Assembly: GCA_030689795.1 (NCBI GenBank)
Contig: JAUYEO010000119.1
Location: forward strand, 1-6,925
Direction: 5' to 3'
Length of the DNA: 6,925 bases
Source: Desulfobacterales bacterium
GTDB taxonomy: Bacteria > Desulfobacterota > Desulfobacteria > Desulfobacterales > RPRI01
Shown here one piece after another: positions 1 to 6,585 of this stretch. Each line of letters opens with the position of its first letter. The first letter of the stretch is position 1. The notes under the pieces were generated by a model. It saw nothing but the letters and a program-made list of their open reading frames with translations, had not been told where the DNA came from and did no database searches. The position numbers were made by a program, and so were the translations under genes.

Positions 1-653
1 GATTGACAATAGGAGAATTGGCGCTGCTCTTTAATAACCATTTCGGAATAGATTGCGATCTTGAAATTATTCCCATGAAAGGCTGGAAAAGAACGATGTT
101 TTTCAATGACACGGGACTTCCCTGGATTCCGCCTTCACCTAACCTTCCGACCCCGGACTCAGCTGCCGTCTACCCGGGACAGGTAATTCTTGAAGGAACA
201 AATATTTCTGAAGGACGGGGTACAACCCAGCCTTTTGAAATTTTCGGAGCGCCCTTTATCAATACCGGTAAAATCATTTCCGCTTTAGGCTGCAACAGGT
301 TACCGGGTATCATACTCCGTCCGGTTGCTTTTGAGCCGACCTCAAACAAATGGCAGGGAGAACGATGCGAAGGGTTCCAGATCCATATAACCGATCCTGT
401 TAAGTATAAACCATATCTTTCAACCCTTAAAATACTTCATGCCGTATATCTTAATCACAGGAAAGAATTTGGATGGAAAAGCCCTCCCTATGAGTATGAA
501 ATTGATAAATATCCTGTTGATCTGATTACAGGAAATCCCTCAATCCGCGCAGCAATTGAAAAGACTGATCAAATCGATGAAATTGAAAAGACATGGCAAA
601 CCGAACTTGAGGAATATCTTCATATAAGCAGAAGATATCATCTGTATGTATGA
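1..653 (+). CDS. namZ: NamZ-like exo-beta-N-acetylmuramidase (DUF1343/GH171), C-terminal part, 5' truncated by window
   Basis: The reading frame is open from the window edge to the TGA at 651-653, giving about 217 visible residues. The first possible start, a TTG at 3, is probably an internal leucine, because family members are about 400 residues and the N-terminal catalytic region must lie upstream. Counting from that TTG, diagnostic DUF1343 blocks are IGELALLFN (3-11), IPMKGWKR (23-30), the proline-rich GLPWIPPSPNLPT (38-50), EGTNISEGRGTT (64-75) followed by PFEIFGAPFI, and a late CEGFQIHITD block. Characterised family members (NamZ of Bacillus subtilis) remove MurNAc from the non-reducing end of peptidoglycan fragments. 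They are exported, but any signal peptide here would be outside the window. The RNase H gene follows after about 30 bases, so the two may be co-transcribed. The MurU-like/AmgK-like fusion 4.2 kb downstream could use the released MurNAc. Family assignment is firm; exact substrate is inferred. Confidence 0.9.
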   Translation, partial: LTIGELALLFNNHFGIDCDLEIIPMKGWKRTMFFNDTGLPWIPPSPNLPTPDSAAVYPGQVILEGTNISEGRGTTQPFEIFGAPFINTGKIISALGCNRLPGIILRPVAFEPTSNKWQGERCEGFQIHITDPVKYKPYLSTLKILHAVYLNHRKEFGWKSPPYEYEIDKYPVDLITGNPSIRAAIEKTDQIDEIEKTWQTELEEYLHISRRYHLYV

Positions 654-683
654 TAACAGTCATCTTTGATAGAGCAGCCAATC

Positions 684-1370
684 ATGGAAAATAACAAGAT
701 ATCGTGGAAAAGAATGATGTTTAAAAGCAACAAGGTCTGGCAGGCTTTTGGTCCGGATGAAAAGCCTCTATCTAAAAACGGGAAGGTTCTGATAAAATAC
801 AACCCAGATCAGGAATATGAATACTGGGTTAATGAAAACAATCTTGAAGAGATAAGTCCGGGCGCTCCAGGCAAGCCTCAGGGAAGGAAAAAAATTCAGG
901 ATAAGTCATCATCTGATAATAGAAAAGGGGTTGTTGAAGAATTCACTTCAGAAAGAGATATACCATCTGATGCAATCTGTATTTATACGGATGGAGCATC
1001 ATCCGGCAACCCCGGCCCGTCGGGCATAGGCATTTTGTTTCGTTTTGGAGAACACGAAAAGGAGTTGTCAAGACATATAGGAATTGCGACCAACAACATT
1101 GCAGAGCTGGAAGCAATAAGAACTGCACTTCTTGAACTAAAAACTACAAAAAAGCCTGTCAGAATTTTCACAGACAGCTCTTATGCCTACGGCGTTCTCA
1201 CTCTGAACTGGAAAGCAAAAAAAAACCCGGAATTAATAAACAGAATTAAAAAAACAATGACAAGTTTCAGCGATCTGAAACTTGTCAAAATAAAAGGTCA
1301 TGCAGGCCATGCCGGGAACGAACGGGCAGATTCTCTTGCAACCAGGGCTGTAAAAAATGAACTCGGATAA
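684..1370 (+). CDS. RNase HI-family ribonuclease with extra N-terminal domain
   Basis: A protein of 228 residues from the ATG at 684. An in-frame TTG at 666 would add six residues, but ATG is preferred and an AGAG at 671-674 sits at plausible ribosome-binding distance. The C-terminal half (from about residue 96) is a complete RNase H fold. It has YTDGASSGNPG with Asp103, AELEAI with Glu142, FTDSSYAYG with Asp164, and KGHAGHAGNERADSLA with His206 and Asp216. These match E. coli D10, E48, D70, H124 and D134, so an active enzyme cutting the RNA strand of RNA:DNA hybrids is expected. Residues 1-58 form a separate small domain rich in aromatic and charged residues (WKRMMF, VWQAFG, VLIKYN, YEYWVNENNLEEI), which I do not recognise. 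It is not the usual HBD/viroplasmin module. A basic, polar linker (about 60-95) joins the halves. It follows the NamZ-like gene by 30 bases on the same strand. Confidence 0.9.
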   Translation: MENNKISWKRMMFKSNKVWQAFGPDEKPLSKNGKVLIKYNPDQEYEYWVNENNLEEISPGAPGKPQGRKKIQDKSSSDNRKGVVEEFTSERDIPSDAICIYTDGASSGNPGPSGIGILFRFGEHEKELSRHIGIATNNIAELEAIRTALLELKTTKKPVRIFTDSSYAYGVLTLNWKAKKNPELINRIKKTMTSFSDLKLVKIKGHAGHAGNERADSLATRAVKNELG

Positions 1371-1372
1371 AC

Positions 1373-1414
1373 AAAAGGCCCTCCTTATAAATCAATATAA
1401 AGAACCTTTTATTT
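1373..1414. terminator. possible bidirectional terminator between convergent genes
   Basis: The 54-base gap between the convergent stops contains AAAAGG (1373-1378) pairing with CCTTTT (1405-1410). An inner stem CTTATA (1384-1389) pairs with TATAAAG (1396-1402) through one bulged base, over the loop AATCAA. The right arm runs into ATTTTATTAT, and the A-rich left arm reads as T-rich on the other strand. The position suits ending both the RNase H transcript and the minus-strand membrane-protein transcript. The stem is AT-rich with internal mismatches, so the call is tentative. Confidence 0.4.
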
Positions 1415-1424
1415 TATTATCTTT

Positions 1425-1697
1425 TTACCCTTTTTTGAGAGATTCTATCTCTTTTTTAAGTTCATCTATTTCATGCTTGTATTTTTCCACCTCGATGGCC
1501 GCCGGTCCTGAAGAAATGCTCTCTTTACTCCAGCTCTCTCTCAGTTCATCAAATCCGAGATAAATAGCCAGCCCACCGCCTAATAGAAGCGTCACCGGGA
1601 TTGTGCCTGAAAGAATCATCAGAAATTCTTCCCACCATAAAACAAGCAAAATCAGACCAATCGCCGATATAATAGCTCCGCCGATTAAAGCTTTCAT
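1425..1697 (-). CDS. small two-TM membrane protein with C-terminal coiled coil, unknown function
   Basis: A 90-residue minus-strand protein starting at the ATG at 1697, with a good Shine-Dalgarno sequence upstream. Two hydrophobic segments are visible: residues about 4-22 (ending LLVLWW) and about 25-47 (rich in L/G, with LLLGGG), with a short WEE turn. The likely form is a helical hairpin with both ends on the same side. It continues through GFDELRESW and a short Ser/Gly/Pro stretch into a clean amphipathic heptad run at 69-89, where V70, Y73, I77, L80, I84 and L87 occupy a/d positions, with Glu/Lys elsewhere. This implies oligomerisation or a coiled-coil partner. I do not recognise a named family. 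Coding is supported by ribosome-binding site, topology and the regular heptads. It is convergent with the RNase H gene and divergent from plsB, so it is probably its own transcription unit. Confidence 0.75.
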   Translation of the reverse strand: MKALIGGAIISAIGLILLVLWWEEFLMILSGTIPVTLLLGGGLAIYLGFDELRESWSKESISSGPAAIEVEKYKHEIDELKKEIESLKKG

Positions 1698-1706
1698 ATA
1701 AAATAA

Positions 1707-1713
1707 ACCTCCC
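1707..1713 (-). promoter_or_regulatory. Shine-Dalgarno site for the small membrane protein
   Basis: On the minus strand this reads GGGAGGT, nine bases before the ATG at 1697-1695. It is one of the strongest ribosome-binding sites in the window and is the main reason to prefer this minus-strand frame over the overlapping plus-strand frame. Confidence 0.75.
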
Positions 1714-1913
1714 TGACAAAGAATGTTTTTTAATCTGATTGGGGCTCTCTACGAAGCCGCAAATTTTGGCAAGCTTAACATGCAATACCGTCCAACTCAA
1801 GATTTTCTTTTGTCAATTATCAGTTTTCTTTTATTCTTCCGCACTATAAGTTGTCATAACAACAGCCGGTGCAATTAAGATATTGCAAAATAATGAGGTT
1901 TTGATAATCTACT

Positions 1914-1997
1914 GGGGTCCTTGCAAAAGTATTTTTTCCATCTCTTGATGGGAAGGGATTAAGGGGAGAGGGAAATTTTGAGACTTTTGCACGAGGC
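1914..1997. mobile_element. MITE-like imperfect inverted repeat with 6-base flanking direct repeat
   Basis: TGCAAAAGT (1922-1930) is inverted exactly at 1983-1991, and the outer bases pair partly (GGTCC against GAGGC). Inside, TTTCCATCTC (1935-1944) is inverted with one mismatch at 1966-1975 (GAGAGGGAAA), so the unit can fold into a long imperfect hairpin with a G-rich 21-base loop (1945-1965). The hexamer TCTACT lies directly outside both ends (1908-1913 and 1998-2003), as a target-site duplication would. No reading frame is inside, so any transposition would depend on an outside transposase. The structure is directly visible; mobility is inferred from one copy. Confidence 0.5.
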
Positions 1998-2018
1998 TCT
2001 ACTATGATAAACTTAACA

Positions 2019-2024
2019 TATAAT
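2019..2024 (+). promoter_or_regulatory. candidate -10 hexamer for plsB
   Basis: A perfect TATAAT lies 21 bases before the plsB start, but no good -35 is found 16-18 bases upstream. An alternative pair is TTGAGA (1978-1983) with TATGAT (2003-2008), each one mismatch from consensus but with a long 19-base spacer. In that case the -35 lies inside the inverted-repeat element, which would then help drive plsB. Neither is secure. Confidence 0.3.
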
Positions 2025-2045
2025 TAACGGATACTGACTGCCGGC

Positions 2046-4658
2046 ATGAATATATTAAAGAACAAAATAAGGAAATGGATCAACCGTATCCTTAAAGATT
2101 CACATAATCATTTTACCTGCCACCTCCCGGGAAGTATAAGTTTTTTGTCATCCAATACCCTGAAACTGTTCTTCTCCGGAATTAATATCGATTCCGATCA
2201 GCTTAATGCGCTGAAAAATATTCCTGAAAACGCAATTGTTATTTACGCTTCTAAATTTAAAAGCCACTTCGAGTTTTTATTCTCCTATACCCGGTACAGA
2301 GAAAACAAACTCCCCTTTCCCGAAATCGGTTTCGATTACAAGGTGTTCATATGGCAGCCTGTCCCGCGCATACTGAGAACATTACTTTCATATGTTGATT
2401 ATTTTTTTCAGAACAAGTCGTTTCCCGATCCCTATAAAAGCGGCTACATAAAAGAAGAGCTCTTAAACGGAAAATCAGCTTTCCTTTCGCTTGTTGAAGA
2501 CAAGGCATTTTACAGGCGGTTCGTAAAGTCGGAGACCGACCCTTTATCTTACCTGATAGAATTGCAGAAATCGACCGATAGGCCGGTCTATATTATTCCG
2601 CAAATCATGTCTTTCGGTAAAAATCCCATGCGGACGACTCCTTCTTTAACGGACATTATATTCGGAACTCCCGACAATCCGGGCAGATTGAGAAAAATAG
2701 CCGTGCTTTTCAAATATCCCGAAAAGATAATTGTTGAAATATCCGAACCGATCAACCTGAAAAAGATCCTCGAATCCGAAGAAATGAAGGAGCGCAGCAT
2801 AAAATTCCAGTCTCTCGTTATAAGGCGCGATTTACTTCTTCAGTTGAATCGTCACCGCCAGAGCATCATCGGGCCGGTGCTTAAATCGAGGGAGGAGTTG
2901 AAAGAAAGCATTTTAACCGGCGCCCGCTTCCAGGAATTTCTTTCAAGTTACTCAAAATCCCGGAACCTGCCTGCCGCTCAAATTCGCAAAGAGGTTAACG
3001 GGCATATTGAAGAAATTGCGGCAAATTACAATATCGCCGTCATAAGAGTCCTGGCAGCAATCGTCGGATGGATAACAAACACCATGTTCGACGGCCACAC
3101 CATTAATACGGAGGGAATGAACAAGGTCAAGAACATGTCCATGAAAGGGCCTTTGATATTAGTCCCGTGTCATAAAAGCCACATCGATTATCTTATTCTT
3201 TCATATCTTCTTTATAACAACAACATGCCCTGCCCCCACATAGCCGCAGGAAAGAATCTTTCATTCTGGCCCATGGGCCCTCTGTTCAGATCAGCCGGCG
3301 CTTTCTTCATAAGGCGGACTTTCAGAGGCGCCGCTCTCTATTCAAGGGTTTTTGCCGAATATATATATAAGCTTCTCGAAGAAGGCTTTAACATCGAATT
3401 TTTCATTGAAGGCGGGAGAAGCAGAACCGGAAAGCTTATCCTGCCGAAGCTCGGACTTCTATCAATTCTTCTTGATGCATATAAAAAGGGGGCCTGCAAA
3501 GATATGATAATAGCTCCCATTTTCATAGGATATGACAGGGTTATTGAAGAAGGCTCATACCTTGACGAGCTTGAGGGTGGGCAAAAAGAGCCTGAAAGCT
3601 TCTCCCAGGTTATAAAAGCAGGAAAATTCCTGAAGAAACGATACGGAAAAATTTATATCCAGTTTAACGACCCGATCTCTTTGAATGAGCTCTTTGCCGA
3701 TAAGGATATTCAGATTAAAAGCATGACATCAAAAGAGCAGAACGCCCTTTGCCGGAATCTTGGATACAGAATAATAAATGCCATAAATGATGTTTCAGTT
3801 GTTACCCCTTTTTCCCTTACTGCATGTGCAATTTTAAACTGCACAAAAAAAAGATTCACGTATGAGCACATTCTCTCACATGTTGAAACATATATGAAAC
3901 ACCTCTCTTCACAGGGAGCCAAACTTTCTGATACCCTTATATCCGATTATAAACATGCGATAGAGCAGGTTTTCGAGTCATACATACAGAGAAAATTTAT
4001 TGAACCGGTTTACAAGGGAAAAATCAGCCATATTAATGTACCGGAATTTTCGGCCAGTGCAAACAGGCGCCCTGCGATGGAATATTACAAGAACAACTGC
4101 ATCTCCTTCTTCATCCCCGCCGCTATCGCCGCGCTTGAAATTCTTAAAATAGAATCTTTCCAGTTTCAGGCTTTCGATCTTCATTCCGGATATGCTTTTC
4201 AGCAAAACTTTTTTAAGTACGAGTTTGCTTACAATGTCGACAAAACTCCGGAATACTTTGTCCGTAAAAGCATAAAGGCCTTTATAGACGATTCTGCGCT
4301 TGTTCCGCATGAAAGCCTGCCCGGCACATACAATGTTACATCAGTCGGGTTGAAGTCTTTAAAACTTTTTTCCAATTTTTTAAAACCGTATTTTGAATCA
4401 TATTTTGTAGTACTTAACTTTTTAAAAGAGTCCTCCCAGAAAGGAATTGATGCCAAAGATAGGATTAAAAAAATTCAGGCTCTGGGAAACCGCATGTATA
4501 AAATAAATGAAATTGAACGTAATGAAGCACTCTCAAAAGTTAACTATACAAATGCACTCGATTTTTTTGCAAACAAGGGGATCAAAGGCTCTGAAGACAC
4601 GGATAAAATAGCATTCTACGAAGATGCCGTTCAAAAATACCTGAGCTGTATGCAATAA
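2046..4658 (+). CDS. plsB: glycerol-3-phosphate O-acyltransferase PlsB
   Basis: An 870-residue homologue of PlsB (E. coli, about 807 residues), the membrane-associated enzyme that acylates sn-glycerol-3-phosphate at position 1 to give lysophosphatidate, the first step of phospholipid synthesis. All four acyltransferase blocks are intact: HKSHID (HX4D; His376, Asp381), GAFFIRR (418-424) after GKNLSFWPMGP, EGGRSRTG (455-462), and APIFIGYD (490-497) followed by a GSYLDEL block. The C-terminal YYKNN (680-684) region also matches PlsB. The N-terminal third resembles a degenerate second acyltransferase domain: FKSHFE (71-76) aligns with HKSHID with Phe and Glu at the catalytic positions, and a later IIPQIMSFGKNP resembles block IV. 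The ATG is fixed by an in-frame stop at 2025-2027 and lack of another nearby start, though its ribosome-binding site is weak. Dihydroxyacetone-phosphate acyltransferase activity is less likely but cannot be excluded. Confidence 0.93.
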   Translation: MNILKNKIRKWINRILKDSHNHFTCHLPGSISFLSSNTLKLFFSGINIDSDQLNALKNIPENAIVIYASKFKSHFEFLFSYTRYRENKLPFPEIGFDYKVFIWQPVPRILRTLLSYVDYFFQNKSFPDPYKSGYIKEELLNGKSAFLSLVEDKAFYRRFVKSETDPLSYLIELQKSTDRPVYIIPQIMSFGKNPMRTTPSLTDIIFGTPDNPGRLRKIAVLFKYPEKIIVEISEPINLKKILESEEMKERSIKFQSLVIRRDLLLQLNRHRQSIIGPVLKSREELKESILTGARFQEFLSSYSKSRNLPAAQIRKEVNGHIEEIAANYNIAVIRVLAAIVGWITNTMFDGHTINTEGMNKVKNMSMKGPLILVPCHKSHIDYLILSYLLYNNNMPCPHIAAGKNLSFWPMGPLFRSAGAFFIRRTFRGAALYSRVFAEYIYKLLEEGFNIEFFIEGGRSRTGKLILPKLGLLSILLDAYKKGACKDMIIAPIFIGYDRVIEEGSYLDELEGGQKEPESFSQVIKAGKFLKKRYGKIYIQFNDPISLNELFADKDIQIKSMTSKEQNALCRNLGYRIINAINDVSVVTPFSLTACAILNCTKKRFTYEHILSHVETYMKHLSSQGAKLSDTLISDYKHAIEQVFESYIQRKFIEPVYKGKISHINVPEFSASANRRPAMEYYKNNCISFFIPAAIAALEILKIESFQFQAFDLHSGYAFQQNFFKYEFAYNVDKTPEYFVRKSIKAFIDDSALVPHESLPGTYNVTSVGLKSLKLFSNFLKPYFESYFVVLNFLKESSQKGIDAKDRIKKIQALGNRMYKINEIERNEALSKVNYTNALDFFANKGIKGSEDTDKIAFYEDAVQKYLSCMQ

Positions 4659-4681
4659 CTTGATTGTATAGGAATTTCCTT

Positions 4682-4802
4682 TTGGGACGCAGATGAACGC
4701 ATAAGTTTGGACTGAAGACTGTTAGGCTGTGGACTATTAGCTAACAGCCTACAGCCTGACAGCCTATCTATCTGCGGGTATCGGCGAAAATCTGCGTCCT
4801 AA
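4682..4802. repeat. compound nested palindromic intergenic element
   Basis: This element fills most of the 174-base gap between plsB and the fusion gene. The outer arms GGACGCAGAT (4685-4694) and ATCTGCGTCC (4790-4799) are perfect inverted repeats, extendable by a G-T pair and two A-T pairs. ATCTGCG occurs again at 4770-4776 as a direct repeat of part of the right arm. Inside lies a second palindrome, listed separately, and three copies of ACAGCCT (4744-4750, 4751-4757, 4759-4765). No reading frame or transposase is present. Words of this kind recall dispersed intergenic repeats in deltaproteobacterial and other environmental genomes, but copy number cannot be seen from one locus. Confidence 0.65.
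4719..4754. repeat. inner hairpin of the compound element
   Basis: CTGT-T-AGGCTGT (4719-4730) pairs with ACAGCCTACAG (4744-4754) over 11 base pairs with a single bulged T and a 13-base loop. The next copy, ACAGCCTGACAG (4751-4762), can pair with the same left arm through one G-T wobble, so two alternative hairpins of similar strength compete for it. There is no T-run after either, so a classical intrinsic terminator is unlikely. Confidence 0.6.
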
Positions 4803-4832
4803 TTGATTTATTTCACGAAAGAGCAGTAAAAC

Positions 4833-6530
4833 ATGAAAGCCCTGATTCTTGCTGCAGGCCTTGGAACAAGGCTTACCCCGTATACAGATCACACTCCCAA
4901 GCCGCTTTTTCCGGTCGGAGGCCGCCCTTTACTCGATATTATAATAAGAAGCCTCGAGGCGGCCGGATGCGAATCGATCATAATAAACACTCACCATCTT
5001 CACAATAAAATAGAAGCTTTTTTAAATTTACAGAAATATTCCATACCTGTAACAACGCGCCATGAGTCTGTTATCCTCGGAACAGGCGGCGCCATAAAAA
5101 ACGCATCCGATTTCTGGAACAACGATCCGTTTATCGTCATAAACAGCGATATTTTTACCGATATAGACCTGCGTAAAGTTTACAGGTTTCATCTTGGCCA
5201 TAATCATCCTGCAACCCTTGTATTAACCGATTATGAAGAATTCAATAATGTCCTGGTTGGTGTAGACAACTTCATCCTCGGTTTTGAGAATGCCTGTGCC
5301 AATCCTCTTCCCTGCACAAATCAGGGAAATATCAAAAGACTTGCCTTTACGGGAATTCAGGTTCTCAACCCTGAAATTCTTGATTTCATTCCGGCGAACT
5401 CATTCTCAAACAGCATCGATGTTTACAGGCAAATGATATCCTGCGGGAAAAAACTCCATGCCTTTATGCCGAATAATCACTCATGGAATGATCTGGGAAC
5501 GCCTGAAAAATACATTAAAACAGTGATAGAGGAAACAGCCCCAAAGGCTTTCATGATTGCCTTTCCGGATTACAAAGACCGGAAAATTAATATGTTCAGA
5601 CTTAAAGGAGACGGTTCCGACAGAGGATGGTTCCGGCTTGTATCAGGAAAAGATTCTCTCATTATGGCGGATCACGGCATAAGGAAAGAGCTTTCTGTTA
5701 CGGAAGCCGACTCCTTTATCGCAATCGGTCTCCATTTGCATAACAAAGGACTGCCGGTTCCGAGAATATTTTTTCACGATTCCTTTTCGGGGCTTGTTTT
5801 TCTGGAAGACCTGGGAGACACGAATTTTCAAACAGTTATAATGAACACGAAAAGTCAGAGTGATATCATCTCACGGTATAAATCCGTCATTGATCTTCTT
5901 ATAATGCTATCTCTCACCGGAGGCTCCGGCTTTGATGTTTCATGGACTTATCAGACGCCCTGTTACACCGCAGACCTTATTCTCGAAAAAGAATGCAGAT
6001 ACTTCACTGATGCTTTTCTTAAAGGTTATCTGAATAAAGAGATTGATTTTGACGGATATGAAAACGAATTTAAAATAATTGCATCTCAGGCTTTTGAATA
6101 CCAGGTTAAGGGATTCATGCACCGGGATATGCAGTCCCGCAATATTATGGTTAAAAACGGTGAAATATATTTTATTGACTTCCAGGGAGGACGCTTAGGT
6201 CCTCTTCAGTATGATCTCGCATCTCTTTTAATTGACCCATATGTAGGATTGCCTTCCGGGATCCGTTCGGAACTTGTCGATTATTGCGCCGAAAGGATTT
6301 CCTCTGTTGCCGAAATAAATGCAGATAATTTTTGTCGTTGCTTCAAATACTGTTCAATTACAAGAAATCTCCAAATTCTCGGCGCTTTCGGATATCTCGG
6401 TAAAGTTAAGGGTAAACAGTTTTTCGTACAATATATTTCGGCGGCTTTAAGAAGCCTGAAGGAAAGCTTTGAGTTGCCTGATGGAAAAGATTTCCCGAAG
6501 CTGAAGTCCCTGATTGACAATCTGTTGTAA
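4833..6530 (+). CDS. MurU-like nucleotidyltransferase fused to AmgK-like sugar kinase
   Basis: A 565-residue fusion. Residues 1 to about 235 are a sugar-1-phosphate nucleotidyltransferase: LAAGLGTRL (6-14), TPKPL with Lys23, LGTGGAI (82-88), NSD with likely metal ligand Asp106, and WNDLGTPEKY (218-227). This is the MurU-type layout, without the C-terminal acyltransferase of GlmU. Residues about 245-565 are an aminoglycoside-phosphotransferase-fold kinase like AmgK: a GDGSDRGWFRL phosphate-binding loop (259-269), an FLEDLGD hinge (323-329), the catalytic HRDMQSRN (His430, Asp432, Asn437) and IDFQGG with metal-binding Asp449. In pseudomonads AmgK makes MurNAc-1-phosphate and MurU converts it to UDP-MurNAc, bypassing de novo synthesis and the fosfomycin-sensitive MurA step. 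Both sites look complete, so one polypeptide could do both cytoplasmic steps. The start has only a weak purine-rich AAAGAG upstream. Alternative sugars (GlcNAc, mannose, heptose) remain possible. dapB follows 55 bases later. Confidence 0.88.
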   Translation: MKALILAAGLGTRLTPYTDHTPKPLFPVGGRPLLDIIIRSLEAAGCESIIINTHHLHNKIEAFLNLQKYSIPVTTRHESVILGTGGAIKNASDFWNNDPFIVINSDIFTDIDLRKVYRFHLGHNHPATLVLTDYEEFNNVLVGVDNFILGFENACANPLPCTNQGNIKRLAFTGIQVLNPEILDFIPANSFSNSIDVYRQMISCGKKLHAFMPNNHSWNDLGTPEKYIKTVIEETAPKAFMIAFPDYKDRKINMFRLKGDGSDRGWFRLVSGKDSLIMADHGIRKELSVTEADSFIAIGLHLHNKGLPVPRIFFHDSFSGLVFLEDLGDTNFQTVIMNTKSQSDIISRYKSVIDLLIMLSLTGGSGFDVSWTYQTPCYTADLILEKECRYFTDAFLKGYLNKEIDFDGYENEFKIIASQAFEYQVKGFMHRDMQSRNIMVKNGEIYFIDFQGGRLGPLQYDLASLLIDPYVGLPSGIRSELVDYCAERISSVAEINADNFCRCFKYCSITRNLQILGAFGYLGKVKGKQFFVQYISAALRSLKESFELPDGKDFPKLKSLIDNLL

Positions 6531-6575
6531 CCTGAATATCTTTCTGGTATTCCATCGCATAAGAATAAATAAAAT

Positions 6576-6580
6576 GGAGG
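6576..6580 (+). promoter_or_regulatory. Shine-Dalgarno site for dapB
   Basis: GGAGG, within TGGAGGT, ends five bases before the ATG at 6586. This strong site fixes the dapB start. No terminator is visible in the 55 bases after the fusion gene, so read-through is likely. Confidence 0.75.
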
Positions 6581-6585
6581 TAATT

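Larger units (their letters stand above)
1698..2045. other. 348-base geneless region between divergent genes
   Basis: This stretch separates the minus-strand membrane protein from plus-strand plsB and should hold promoters for both. The proximal part (about 1714-1907) is AT-rich with no credible reading frame, tRNA or stable structure. I see only short pairings, such as GGCT with AGCC around 1742-1760. The distal part (1908-2003) carries the inverted-repeat element listed separately, and the last 40 bases contain a TATAAT hexamer. I found no convincing -35/-10 pair for the minus-strand gene. Confidence 0.6.

Noticed and set aside
666..683. TTG start for the RNase H gene
   Set aside because: It adds six residues with no ribosome-binding site before it. 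The ATG at 684 is the better start, though TTG cannot be excluded.
1357..1563. 68-residue plus-strand frame overlapping the RNase H end
   Set aside because: It is antisense to the minus-strand membrane protein, which has a strong ribosome-binding site, two membrane helices and a regular heptad pattern. The plus frame is Ser/Leu-rich, as expected from antisense reading.
1549..1800. 83-residue minus-strand frame
   Set aside because: It overlaps the membrane-protein gene in another frame, has no good ribosome-binding site and shows no recognisable motif.
1698..2045. tRNA, small RNA or riboswitch in the geneless stretch
   Set aside because: I found no cloverleaf, conserved riboswitch core or strong hairpin with a T-run, only the inverted-repeat element.
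3978..4310. 110-residue minus-strand frame inside plsB
   Set aside because: It lies wholly within the conserved C-terminal coding region of PlsB and has no family resemblance. The other minus-strand frames inside plsB and the fusion gene fail in the same way.
4666..4683. Intrinsic terminator after plsB (AGGAATTTCCT followed by TTT)
   Set aside because: Only three pairs remain once a realistic loop is allowed, and the T-run is short.
4660..4808. TTGATT direct repeat (4660-4665 and 4803-4808) as a target duplication of the compound palindrome
   Set aside because: The left copy is about 17 bases away from the inverted-repeat end, and TTGATT is a likely chance word in AT-rich DNA.
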